Source of the DNA: Abelmoschus esculentus
Taxonomy: Eukaryota; Streptophyta; Magnoliopsida; Malvales; Malvaceae
NCBI GenBank assembly: GCA_035048815.1
Contig: JAUCBN010000012.1
Location: 7,917,001 to 7,981,000, forward strand
Direction of reading: 5' to 3'
DNA: 64,000 bases
Positions 36,262 to 47,304 of this stretch are shown in pieces. Under the pieces are notes generated by a model that was not told the DNA's origin, searched no databases, and saw only the letters and a list, made by a program, of their open reading frames with translations. Each line of letters begins with the position of its first letter. The first letter of the stretch is position 1. The position numbers and the translations under genes are program-made.

Positions 36262-36559
36262 TGTCACTGTGCAAATCAGACTGAAGAATTAAAATAGAGA
36301 ATCAAGGGAAGGAAGAAACAGATTAAGGAAGATGAAGGAGAGAATGGGGAGAGGAAAACTGAGAAAAGTTCATTCACAATTCGGATGCCTCATTACAACT
36401 CAAAAACCCTATTTCAAGCAGGAGTCAAAACGCTCCGTTTTAGCAGAAATTAAAAAGGAATGAAACTCACCGTTTCATTAAACATTAAACAAAACAAAAT
36501 TAACGGTAAAATAAAATTACTTCCCTTCCAACGGTCAATTTCCAGATTGCTTCCTTACA
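36262..36559 (-). repeat. 5' LTR of the gypsy element
   Basis: 298 bp, nearly identical to 31183-31480 (two transitions). Followed by ATGAG, the target-site duplication. Confidence 0.95.
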
Positions 36560-38549
36560 ATGAGACCGAGGGCATGGTATACATTATTATACATCAAGAC
36601 GATAATAACGAGATAAATAATAATCTTTAACACTTCAAAAAATAATACTAAAAATTTTACGAGAAATTTTATTATATCAAAAGAAAAGATTACAAGATGA
36701 TGTATATTTAACTCTAAATATCTTATACATCCGATTATTCAATCTAAGGTTAACCCTAATTTTTAACCTATTTATAGGATATGTTATTTGTTTATAAAGA
36801 AAACTTGTATAGAAAGTAATTCTATATTGCTCAACATAAGTTTCCTACTATTCATGAAACAAGCAAAGAAAATATACATCACTTTTAGAAGAGACTTTGT
36901 GTCATAACTATGCGTTTATTCTGTGCTTCCAACTCATTTCTTGTATTTTAAATTTCCCTGGATGCTCCCTTTTCATGGACACTCTGAAGCATGTGTTGTT
37001 AAGAAGGTTGCAATTACAGCAACATGACTTGCTGGTCTGGTCTCCCATGGACTTCAATTTGACTTGGTCATGACAAATGATGGAGGAAATAATTTCTCTA
37101 GACTTAAAATAATATACTCTACATTTCTCTAGACTCTTACCGATCGTGTGTCTAGATTGTTGTGTTGGTGAGCACTGACTACGGTTCAATGTGTTGTGTG
37201 ATGGGATGGGTTTTGCAGGTCATGTCGTTGTTGTTGTTGTGTGTCTCTGCCCATTCAATCATTAAAGAGCCATCCCAATGATTCCCATTCCATGACGTGC
37301 CCAAGTGTCATAATTTGGACATCCACGGGGTACACCGATCCTATTCCTATTTCCTACCCATGCCGACCTGATCAACAGATCATGTGCTACTGCCTACTGC
37401 TAGCCATGGGACTGGTGGATGCGATTCAGTCAACTCATTCTGACATGGACTGGTCTCTTGCAGTTGAAAACAAACAGTTTAATCTCTTGCTTTGGCGTGA
37501 TAGCATCAGTTCTCTTTATCATCGTTTTTGTTGTTTCTCTCGTATCAAGTTGTCGTAGTCTTTTATATATCTTATTTTCAAAGGTACTCTTTTTTTCTAT
37601 TTAAGTTAGAAAGATATTTTAACGAGACATAAAGTGATATCTTCGTTCTTCATAAAAGATGAAAAATATCTCCAACAAGAAAAGTATTTCTGTGCTGCAC
37701 AAACATGAAAAACAAGTCGTCTAAAAGGCTCAAAACACTAATGATGATTTCATCAGTGCTAGTTTTTGTAAACATTGCCATGATTGTCATGCCAAAGTAA
37801 GCGGGGCAAACCCTTGAGCATGTGGCTTTGGTTATTCACACGTGTATTCATTATTACTATATATTTTTATTATTTAAATATAACATTTAGGCTAATTATT
37901 CAATAAATTAACAGTGAAAACTAAAGAATTATCTTAATTTTAATGATTGTAAATTTAGTATAGGGTGTAGGGTTTATATGTTTAGGGATTATATTTTATG
38001 AATAATTATTGCTAGAATTTAAGGTTGGAGTTAGAATTTAAGGTATATAAATTAAAATTTAAATTTCTCATGATACCTTAACATTTAAATCTTAAATTCT
38101 AACTACTATTTTTAAATTTTAGTCGTTATCCTTAAATTCTAACCCCTAAATTAAATTTGTAAACCATGCCTCCAAAATTGAATCTCTAATTAATACCTAA
38201 ATTGATGGATAAAGGACAGAATGAACATGATCAATACGATACTGATACTTTGAAATTTAAGAGACAGTTTAAAATTTGACCAATAATTCAGGGATGTTTA
38301 TTACAATTAAACATTTACGGAAAGAAAAGTGGGTTCGGGTTTGAGGACCCAGTGAGTTAGATCTACGCACCCTAGCCCATTTTTACTCAAAATATTGGGT
38401 TTAAACCCTATATCTGCTGGCCCATTAGACCAGCCATGGTAACTGGACGGCCAGTCCAGCCCACTTATAGTATCGGACTACAGTGCACCGCACCACCAGG
38501 CGGAACAGCCCAGGCCGGAACAAGATGAACGACACCACTCTCTTCAAGC
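36560..38549. other. intergenic, no gene confirmed
   Basis: Sequence to the right of the gypsy insertion. 37200-37560 is less AT-rich and carries open frames without a recognisable domain. 37900-38200 contains ttaaattctaacc/gggtttag-like words related to the dispersed repeats. No supported gene. Confidence 0.4.
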
Positions 38550-38603
38550 TACCGTTTGTTTCTCTCTGTTTCAAAAAAAAAAAAAAATACCGTTTGTTTC
38601 TCT
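38550..38603. repeat. poly(A) insertion scar with 16-bp target duplication
   Basis: TACCGTTTGTTTCTCT occurs at 38550-38565 and again at 38588-38603. Between them is only CTGTTTC followed by 15 A residues. A poly(A) tail flanked by a direct repeat of this length is the hallmark of target-primed reverse transcription (LINE machinery), here with an almost empty insert. Confidence 0.65.
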
Positions 38604-38754
38604 GTTCCCTTGGTTACAGTTTCATGCACCAAACGCCACTTCTCACCCATGCCTCCATCACAGTTCGATAATCCCTTTCAAATAATTCTCTTTTGATTGT
38701 ATTTTTCTTTTAATTTCATGGCTAAAAAGTTATTTTATTTGTTAACTGATTGGA

Positions 38755-41700
38755 TACTTGGTTCATGTAAATAACAATCTCGAAGAAGACGATTCACTAC
38801 CTAAGTTCTAGCTCTTCCACGGACCCAAGTTCATCTGCCGCAACGATGTTTCTGTTCCCTACAAGCGACTCAGCCGCAAACACATTGTTTTTACCGCCTC
38901 CCCTGACGGCTCCGCTGATTTATTCGTCGTAAAGTTCCATTCTTTTTTACTAATTTATTCATTCTCTCTCTCTCTTGTTGATCAATTGGTGGAATCTTTT
39001 TAGGAGGGAACGAACCCTGTGGTTGTTAGGTCCGGTGAGGTGAGAAAGAAGCTTGCTTCCCGCGAAAATGCTGCTATTAGCCATGGTGATATCATGGAGC
39101 TGATTCCGGGTCATCACCTTTTCAAATATGTTTCATCTTCAACTGGGGAAAAGAAGAGAAGTTTTAATGAAGCTAACAACAATGGAGAAAGTCCCAAACT
39201 TGCTGCTAAGAAAATGCGAAATCAAGGTTCCAAAATTGAAGCAAACTCGTTAATCGGTTGAAGGTATTAATTTTGAAGTTTTTGCTTATATATATTTTTT
39301 TTCTCTTAAAAGAATTGTTTTTGATGGGTTTGCTCTAATTTGATTGGAAGAGGAGAAAGACAGTATTAATAAAGAGCCGAACTGTGTTTAGGCAATTCGT
39401 GGTTTTCGGGTTGCGAATGATAAGTTGCCGCATACATTTCGACTCTTGAAAGTTCAAGGCTTGCCGGCATTGGCAAATACCATTTCTGTTTCTACAGGGG
39501 ATGTGCATAATGTGATTGAGGTAATGGCATTAGTAATTCGTGTTACATGGTAGTTTACATTTCTTTTTTACATTTCTGCTAGTTTACTCAATTTATCGCT
39601 GTTTGATTGTTTATTACATTGCTAGGGGGATGTTCTTCTTGTGGTCCTCTCAAATTACATGGTAGATATTGATTGGTTAATATCAGGTGAATTGTCTTTC
39701 ACTTCTCTAATGCTGTCTGTTTTTCTTTTCCTCAAGTAACGTAGTGTAGGGACTTCGGTTAGGATCTTGGTTATTCTATCAACTTCTTTCCTTGTGTAAC
39801 ATGTCCGAATCTCGTGAAAATTCCCAATGTATTGGTTATTCATGGGGAAGGTGATAGCAGGCTGGATCTTATAAAGGTCAGCTAAAGGTCTAGATGTCTC
39901 TTTTTATAGCTGGATGTTCAGTTTGTGGATTTTCACATTATTTGTTGTTCCTTATACAGAGAAGCAAGCCTAACAATTGGATTTTACACGAGCCACATTT
40001 ATCGATTTCTTTTGGAACGCCATTCTAATTTCTAAGGCAATCCTCCTTGTGTATCCTAAAGGAGAGAGTTATTGTTCATACAACAAACTTAATATTCGTT
40101 GATTGGAACAATAAAAGTCGAGGTTTATGGATGCAAGATTTCCCTTGGAAAGATCAAAGCAACTCAGCAAAAGGATGTGGATTTGAGAATGACTTGATTG
40201 ACTATCTCTGCACATTGAAGGTACCAAATTTTAGCACATTCTGTGGATCAGCTCTTATAAATTGCATGTGAAAAACACGATTTTGATCAGCTCATGGAAT
40301 TTAAACATTTCCCCCTTCGTACAAAACTTACAGGTATTTGTCATGGTGTATTATTTGGTAACAGTTATAACAATGCTTTTCTTTTCTGGAGTCCTTGCAG
40401 TGGCCAGAGTTTACAGTTAATTTACCAGCTCTCGGAAACTTTTCCACCTCCTTTAAGAAGTTCGATTACAGTGAGGCGAAGGTATAATTTTATTTTTAAG
40501 TTATGTTTTAGATCTATACCTACAGATCATAACTATATGTGGAACCCTATAAACTATTTGAAAATTTTCAGGTTCAACTAATTGTGTCCGTCCCTGGATA
40601 TCATACGAGTTCCAATATGAAAAAATGGGTCCATATGAAGATGCATACTGTTCTCCAGGAGTGTGTATTTGATAAAGAATTTCAGAGATCTCCTCTAGTT
40701 TATCAGGTATTGTTGGGGTTCTAGTGATGTGGATTGTGGAGTCCTGCAGTGATTTGGATTGAATTTTAGAGCTTGGGGGATCGAACTTTAATGAAATTTC
40801 ATTAACTTATTGTTCTTCTATTCATGGTAGGTATAGATTAGGAGACGGAAATAGTTGTATATATTATGCTTTCACTGATGACATTTTTTTCTTGTTTGGG
40901 TTATTGTAGTTCTCCCTCAGTTCATTGGAGGAGAAATGGATGGACGAGCTAGCAGCCTCAATGTCATTGGGTTATTCAGAAGATAAAACACCCCATGGAT
41001 TGGGGGAGACATCGATAATTTGGCCCATTGTTGAAGATATCGGATTCTCCTTAGAGGTACTAGCAAGCAGATGTTGAACAAAAAACACTACTTCTCGTCA
41101 AGTGAAGTTTCTTTTAAATTTGTTATTCTATGTTGTTTCCTAGGGTTATGCTGCTCGAAGTGCAATTCGAGGTCCGCTAAAGAATGTTGAAAAAGGATTC
41201 TCGAAGAAGTATTGGGCAAAGTGGAAGGCAAGCCATACCGGCCGCTGGTATATCTATTTCATCACTAAAAAATATCAGTCAGAATTGTAGATCCTCAAGA
41301 TTTTTCTTTTTGGGGGGGTGTTTCAGTCGTGCAATGCCACATATCAAGACGTTTACTCGCTACAAGGGTCTCCCTTTTCTTGTGTTGGTTTCTGAAACTT
41401 TTTCCATGAACGCAGTTGTTTCTTGCTTACTTCTGCAAATCTTAGCAAAGCTGCTGGGGAGCTCTTCAGAAGAACAGTTCTCAGTTGATGATTCGTTCTT
41501 ACGAGGTAGTACGTCTGAGCTAATGTATGAAATCCCATCGCATAGATTAACAAAACCAAACCAATGGAATGCTCTGCATTTCCCCAATCTTTCAATAATG
41601 TTGATAATTAACAAATGAATGCATCGGGCTTTCTTCGACTTTTCTCTCATTATTTGACCCTTCATCTCGTTTGTGCTAACCAAGCATCGACATTATGTTT

Positions 41701-42131
41701 GTTGTGTATAAATCTTTCTAGCTTGGTGTGCTACTTTTACTTCTCATATCAAAGAAGACAGCCGTGAATTTTCTTGCACCACTAATGGAGGTTCATCAAA
41801 GGTAAATGTCCGTTTTCGTTTCCGTTGCATTTACCTACATAGCATTATGTGATAAAGAAACCGACATCTTTCAATCAAACACAACCTGTTATCTCGTTGC
41901 AAGTCCGTAGCAACGAAAACGAAGTTGGTTACACTTGCTTGTCAAGGAAGCAAGACATCCGAAGTAATTACATTGCTACGAACTCCCTCCCGAGCACCAC
42001 TCATCCGAAGGTTGTAAAACTTCTAATCTCATGCATCATCTTCAATATTTATAATCTGCATTTCACAATTCATCACTCTTTTTCTTTTCAATTTCCATGG
42101 CAGATGTCCCATGGTCTTGGGACGACATAGA
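38755..42131 (+). pseudogene. TDP1: tyrosyl-DNA phosphodiesterase 1 (TDP1) pseudogene, unprocessed
   Basis: TDP1 removes topoisomerase I adducts from DNA in the nucleus. Recognisable exon remnants in order: an FHA-like start (YLVHVNNNLEEDDSLP; PYKRLSRKHIVFTASPDGSA), ELIPGHHLFKYV, FRVANDKLPHTFRLLKVQGL, LLVVLSNYMVDIDWLIS, IPNVLVIHGEGDSRLDLIK, WNNKSRGLWMQDFPWKDQ with ENDLIDYLCTLK, QLIVSVPGYHTSSNMKKW, EEKWMDELAASMS, YWAKWKASHTGR, AMPHIKTFTRY and LTSANLSKAA. Introns remain, so it arose by DNA duplication. Damage: TAG at 38809-38811, TGA at the end of the 39019 exon, acceptor AG lost before CPNLVKIPN (about 39800), the first catalytic His-x-Lys block destroyed by an indel (about 40018-40035), and one base missing after LSKAA (about 41450). 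The second HIK is retained. No functional product is expected. Confidence 0.88.
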
Positions 42132-42900
42132 CGAAGAATGATGCGTACGGTCTAGTTGCTTAGACGAGTCAGTTGATTTCTTTAGATTGCACTTACGGAT
42201 TCTGTAGAGTCATAACAGTTTAATTGTGCTTCTATGGACAGCTATGATATATATATATAATGGGTGAAAATTTTAAGATTAAGATTAATAATAAGGAAAT
42301 GATAGATTTTTACGAAAAAAAGGATTATTCTCAACTTAAACTTGAATAATTTAAATTTTTTTAATCTTAATTATTTTTTGGTTGTTGTTTTTCCGATTTT
42401 TAAAATTTTGTACCGACTGATTTGGATCGACTTGTATCTTTCAATAAAATTTTGTATAATTAAAACTTCGATTTAAATTAACATAAGAATTTGTTTAATT
42501 GGTGTTTGGTTTATTATTTGATGAATAAATTATATACAAAATTATACACTCTTTTCGTTTAAACTAAACACTTCAAATAAACGTAAATATAAATTTTAAA
42601 CTAAGCGTTCCTCTCCTGCAACAAAAGGAGTAACTGAATCGCAAGAATCTTGACAAAAATGGAAAACAAAATCTGGCAAATTTAAAGTCATGCAGTGAAA
42701 ATCCGAACCTTTTTAAGAGCAGAATTACTTTTGTTTCAAAATCCATAGAAATAAATGAGAAAATCACGCCTCACGGTTGCAATATATCGGATATGGTGTT
42801 AACAAACACCAGATTATTCGCCATAAATCACCAAACTCTCACAGCAAAAACAAGAAGAAAAGAAAGAATCGCCATTGAAGTCTTCAGCATATCTTTTCAA
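42132..42900. other. intergenic / upstream of the ubiquitin-like gene
   Basis: AT-rich. The stretch after about 42790 is open and in frame with the downstream gene, but reads as 5' UTR. No other gene seen. Confidence 0.4.
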
Positions 42901-43671
42901 ATGGATGTCATCTTCGATACCCAAAGAGGAAAACCATTTTCCATTGAAGTTGGTTTCTTCGATACTGTTCTTGAAATCAAAGAAAAAATCCAGAAATACC
43001 AGGGAATACCTGTACAGAACCAAACACTAGTCTTCAATGGACAAGTCCTTCAAGATGAAAGAGACGTAGAGTTCTGTGAAATCCTACAGAACTCTCGTAT
43101 TCAATTACTCGTAGCTTCGGATTCCGATACTAATGAGAAACAAACTCCCCAAGCAAATGAACAAAATCAACAATGTTCATCGCCGTTGAAGAAAATGCAA
43201 CTCAACGTCAGTACCACATCGTCCAAAACCTCGGACCCTGTCGAGTTGGACTCGAACGACAACATTCATGATCAAATAGAACCCGTCAAGGTTAACCGAC
43301 GAGTAGTTCAATCTGAGTTGTTACGAGACTGTGAACCGTCGGAGAATAACGATACCGATGTCAATATCAAGCCATCGCCTACGAATTCCGGGACTGGGTC
43401 AACGGGTTCGAAGAAGTTGAAGGTGTTGGTGTTGCCTAAGTCCGGGATGAAGAAGATACCGCTGGAAGTGAATGCTACGGACAATGTGAGTGAGCTAAGG
43501 AAAGAGCTGCAGCAGTTGCACCAGAGGGTCCCTTTTCATCTTCCCCAGGAAGGGTATTTTTTCATTTATAAACAGAATGTAATGGACGATGATCGGTCGT
43601 TTAGGTGGCATCAAGTTGCCCAAGGAGATACTATCGAGATCTTTAATGGTAGTGTTAGTGGCGGATCATGA
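42901..43671 (+). CDS. two-domain ubiquitin-like protein
   Basis: Single-exon gene of 256 codons plus stop. The start was taken at MDVIFDTQRGKPFSIEV (42901), where the first ubiquitin-like fold begins; an in-frame ATG 36 codons earlier (42793) would add a basic, unrelated leader. Domain 1 (about residues 1-72) has VLEIKEKIQKYQGIPVQNQ and LVFNGQVLQDERD, aligning with ubiquitin's helix and beta3-4. A polar Ser/Asn/Thr linker (about 73-170) follows. Domain 2 (about 172-250) starts KKLKVLVLPKSGMKKIPLEV. The protein ends Gly-Gly-Ser. It belongs to the plant ubiquitin-like superfamily of uncharacterised members; it lacks a Lys48-type landscape I could check, and conjugation is not implied. Confidence 0.8.
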   Translation: MDVIFDTQRGKPFSIEVGFFDTVLEIKEKIQKYQGIPVQNQTLVFNGQVLQDERDVEFCEILQNSRIQLLVASDSDTNEKQTPQANEQNQQCSSPLKKMQLNVSTTSSKTSDPVELDSNDNIHDQIEPVKVNRRVVQSELLRDCEPSENNDTDVNIKPSPTNSGTGSTGSKKLKVLVLPKSGMKKIPLEVNATDNVSELRKELQQLHQRVPFHLPQEGYFFIYKQNVMDDDRSFRWHQVAQGDTIEIFNGSVSGGS

Positions 43672-44555
43672 GTTCTCTTCATCTTTCTTTTAGAGATCTC
43701 CGGTCTTAATTTTAACCTAGTTAGTTATTTAGTATTTTTCTTTGACATGGTTGTGGTACTAGTTTTCTTATTTCCAATAGCTTTATCCCTCGATTTTTTT
43801 CATATTGATTCGAATTATTTAGTATATAATTTAGGATTCAAAATTATTTTGATGCAAATAGTTATTTATTACATTAAAAAAAATAAATTTATATATTTTA
43901 TTTATGCCGAATACATTTTAAAAACTATAGACGAGTGTTTTCTTTTCACCGACAGCCGCACCTCTTAACTCCTCTTAAGATAAAGTATAAATTTAATTTG
44001 AATTTTTAACAAATTGAAATGAACTACTTGATATCCGACTTACTCGTTTTATTTACACTCTTACTCTCATCATTGTTTTGTTTATCCACAAGACTTGGCC
44101 CAAGATCTTGTAAGGACATCGAGTTTAGTGTTGTTTGACCTCGCAAGCATCAATATCTGTTACTTTTATATTGTTATTAATATGTCCAAATTGTTAAAAT
44201 AACGATATTAGTTCTCTTCAATCATTATTAGATAATATATTCAGTCAGACGAAAGCTTTCACGTTGCTTTTATTAAAGTGATGACGTGATTTTCTTTAAA
44301 GAATACAATCATTAACATTAAAATAAAATACTATACTTCAATTTTATTATTGTTAAAATATAATTAACTTTATTTTCACATGATTATAACCGTATGGTCT
44401 AATAATAACAAAAATAATTGTCATTACTATAACAATGATAACTAGAAGTATTACTAATTTCATCACATTAGTAACACTATAAAAATATAAAAATAGGTAA
44501 AGATGAATCTACCTAAGGAGCTCGTGTAGAATAGAAGACCATGTGTACTTCTAAT
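43672..44555. other. 3' flank and intergenic, no gene seen
   Basis: AT-rich sequence after the ubiquitin-like gene. No exon or RNA gene recognised. Confidence 0.45.
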
Positions 44556-45345
44556 AGTAAAGGTGGATTAGGGGTGAAAGATCTTGCTACATGGAATAAA
44601 GCATGCCTTCTTTATTTAGTAAAAGATTTGCTCTCTCAGGAGGGATCATTATAGGTCGCTTGGACTTGGGGTATGTCTTTAAGGATAAAGATCTCTGGAG
44701 TGTTGATTGCAAACAATATTACAGTTGGTATCTAAAAAAAATGTTGAAGCTTCGACCTACTTACAATCTTTTTCCCTGAATATTACCAATAAAGTTGGGA
44801 GCATTTGAAAGGAAATTAGAAATTAGAAATATCAATCCTGAAGTTCATTGGCATAGACTTGTATGTTTTGGGATGCGTATTCCTAAACACTCTATCATCA
44901 CTTGGATGACTATTCTTGATCGTTTGCCTACTCTTAATAGATTGTAGTACATGGGAATTAATCTAGTGAATTGTTGCATCCTTTGTGGCAGGGAGCATGA
45001 GTCATGCAATCATCTTTTTGCTCAATGTTCTTATTCTAGACAAGTATGAGAGACTGTTCTTACTCATTGTGGCATAACTAGATGTATGTTGGATTGGGAT
45101 GGAGAACTAGATTGGCTATGTTCTAACCTGAAGGGGAGATCGCTGATTGTTTTCATCCTTTGGTTTGCTTGGAATTCCTATATGTATTTCATTTAGGAAG
45201 AACGAAACCGAAGGAAATATAGGACTATTAGCAGGGACTGCTGCAACTTATTTCGATGTATACGAGATATTGTTAGTATCAAGATTAGCAGTAGAGATAT
45301 TCACATAGATACGATAAATAGAACATTTTGTCTCGCTTGAGGAAT
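44556..45345 (+). mobile_element. LINE (non-LTR) RT C-terminal remnant
   Basis: Degenerate plus-strand reading: GGLGVKDLATWNKACLLYLV (the usual end of plant LINE RT), then WHRLVCFGMRIPKHSIITWM and LDRLPTLNRL, then the zf-RVT zinc finger CILCGREHESCNHLFAQCSYS. Stops and shifts occur every 30-100 codons. No poly(A) tail or target duplication could be defined. It is an old 5'- and 3'-eroded copy. Confidence 0.8.
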
Positions 45346-45570
45346 TCCCTAAGAGAGAGTTGCACAAGGCACATGTTTTGATATTGTTACAAGTTTTTTT
45401 CTTGTTTTTCTTGGATAAATAAATTATACAACTTATCCAAAATATATATATATATATATAAAAACATAAAATTATACTAAACTAAGTTAAATTAGGATAA
45501 AGGTAAGAACTTTTCTATCCTGAATTTGGGTTTTTAGTATATTTTTTCATTACTTAAGGCATAATTAATA
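45346..45570. other. AT-rich spacer with (AT)n
   Basis: Includes a TA-repeat microsatellite at about 45444-45462. Nothing else seen. Confidence 0.5.
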
Positions 45571-46273
45571 GGCATACAGATAGTTTTAACCCTTAACGTT
45601 TATAATTTTTATTGTTTTGGCCCTTATTTTTTTTTTTGGATAAATTTAGCCCTTAACCTATATCTTTTTGACAAATAGCTTATTTTTTAACTACCATGAT
45701 AACTGCATATCATAATATAACCTATCAAATATATATATAAAATATAATTTTGTTCTAATATAAAATATAAAACAATTAAAATTCAAATAAAATATTAAAA
45801 AATTAATTAATTCTAAAATAAAATACTACTAAACATTCTCAACCCTAACTATGATAGAATTAAAGTTCTATCTTAAAAAAACTAATTAATTTTAAACCGT
45901 GTTTATATTTTTTGGATAAGACTTTGATTCTATCATAGTTAGACTGAGAATGTTAGTAATATTTTATTTTAGAATTAATTATTTTTTAATATTTTATTTT
46001 AATTTTAATTATTTTATATTTTATATTATAATAAAATTATATTTTATATATATGTATTTGTTAGGTTAGATGACATGTTATTTAAAATATATTAACATAT
46101 GCATATGACATGTCATCATTGTTAAATTTTTAACGGTCCAATTATCATAGTAGTTAAAAAATAAGCTATTTGTCAAAAAGATATAGGTTAAGGGCTAAAT
46201 TTATCCAAAAAAGAATAAGGATCAAAACGATAAAAATTATAAACGTTAAGGGTTAAAATTATTTTTATGTCTG
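45571..46273. repeat. long foldback element, copy 2
   Basis: About 700 bp forming a near-complete palindrome. The left arm runs about 45571-45865 and the right arm about 45921-46273, with a short centre of about 55 bp. Mirrored words include cccttaacgtttataatttt / aaaattataaacgttaaggg, cttaacctatatctttttgac / gtcaaaaagatataggttaag, and ctatgatagaat / attctatcatag. The left arm lacks a segment of roughly 60 bp that the right arm has. Related to 3426-3882. Confidence 0.85.
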
Positions 46274-46705
46274 ATTAATATTCAAAATTATTTTAATTAA
46301 CAAGACACCTTCAAAAAGGTAACAGTTGTCTCTGACGGTATGACCTATAAAAGTATAATAGTTTTTTGTTGTCCATATCCATAAATCTTTCTGGTTTTTA
46401 TTCCCACATTTAATGAGAAAAAAATACTTGCAGATTTTCTGTTATTGTTTCCTTAAGAGGAAAATACAAAGGCCGGAGCTCCCCATTGTTACTTGAATCA
46501 GCCTACAAACACCCACAAAAGATATCTCCTTTTACTCTATTCAAGCAGACATTTGCATCCTTTTGCTTGCATTTTCAGCCTCCATGTGTTTGGTTTATTT
46601 TCTCTTAGAGATGTGAGGATTGGATCCAGAGTTCCCGTCAACATTCAATCATTCCTAGAATCGGCTGTCCCATTGTGTTGTTGTTGTTCCTATTACTCCA
46701 CCACG
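46274..46705. other. upstream region of the RIC gene
   Basis: Pyrimidine-rich leader from about 46440 that could be the 5' UTR of the following gene. The open frame across it has no domain character. Confidence 0.4.
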
Positions 46706-47304
46706 ATGGCTACCAAGTCCCCTTTGGTCCCTTATACACTTTCTGCAAATGTATGAAATATGAACATATTTGAGAATGTCTCCTGGGATTACAGAATTTT
46801 TTTTTTAGTTGTGAAGGAGCAAGAGATGGAAATTGGGTACCCAACAGATGTTAAACACGTTGCTCATGTTGGCTGGGATGGCCATTCTGGCACTGCACCA
46901 AGTTGGGTAAGTCTTGCCTGCATTTTTACATTGTTTGGATATTGGAATACTCCTATTTGTTTAGGACAAAGTGGAGTTGTGTTTATCTCTTAATTGTTTG
47001 CCTTGGCCTGGAACTTGATGCAGATGAATGAATTCAAGACAGGCCCTGGTTTCACAGCAGCAGCATTCTGTAAGTTTTCTCTAGACATATTTCCATGCAA
47101 TTTGCCTTTTTATTAAGAATCCAAAGAATCCAAAGTCTTCCTCAAAATCTTCTCGAAAGCCTATATACACTCAACTGTGTTCATCGGCAGAACATGAAAT
47201 TTAACAAAACTTATCATGCAACATTGTGTCTCTTTGATTTCAACTGGTAATTAAGAATTTACAGACAGGAAAATGGCTGCTGAAGATCCTCTTAAAGAAG
47301 GGTA
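46706..47304 (+). CDS. small ROP-interactive CRIB-motif (RIC) protein
   Basis: The CRIB motif is clear: IGYPTDVKHVAHVGWDG (I-x2-P-x4-H-x2-H-V-G), followed by the plant RIC signature APSW|MNEFK. RICs bind active ROP/RAC GTPases and act at the plasma membrane or cytoskeleton. Proposed exons: 46706-46750, 46817-46906, 47024-47069 and 47265-47304, ending PLKEG and TAG, about 73 residues. Exons 2 to 4 have good GT-AG sites and stay in frame. The first exon and its join are uncertain: the stronger-looking acceptor (TTTTTTAG, 46808) puts the first exon out of frame, and translation may instead start at ATG 46826 (MEIGYPTD). It lacks the long variable tails of many RICs. Confidence 0.68.

Larger units (their letters stand above)
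31183..36559 (-). mobile_element. Ty3/gypsy chromovirus (Reina-like), structurally complete, coding-defective
   Basis: A 5377-bp LTR retrotransposon on the minus strand, flanked by the 5-bp duplication ATGAG (31178-31182 and 36560-36564). It has 298-bp LTRs starting TG and ending CA, a PBS next to the 5' LTR and a polypurine tract next to the 3' LTR. Order is gag, protease, RT, RNase H, integrase, and a chromodomain-like C-terminus (VLVEWANTFPEDATWEV). Short LTRs, small size and the chromodomain suggest the Reina clade; that clade call is inference. The coding region has five single in-frame stops and one frameshift, so this copy cannot encode its own proteins. Confidence 0.95.

Noticed and set aside
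37241..37604. Overlapping plus-strand open frames with a hydrophobic end
   Set aside because: Two frames overlap, neither shows a domain, and flanks give no exon structure.
41360..41683. Open frames on the minus strand opposite the TDP1 exons
   Set aside because: Shadows of the plus-strand TDP1 remnant; all recognisable protein similarity is on the plus strand.
43747..43968. 73-codon frame after the ubiquitin-like gene
   Set aside because: AT-rich 3' flank with Phe/Ile/Tyr-rich chance translation.
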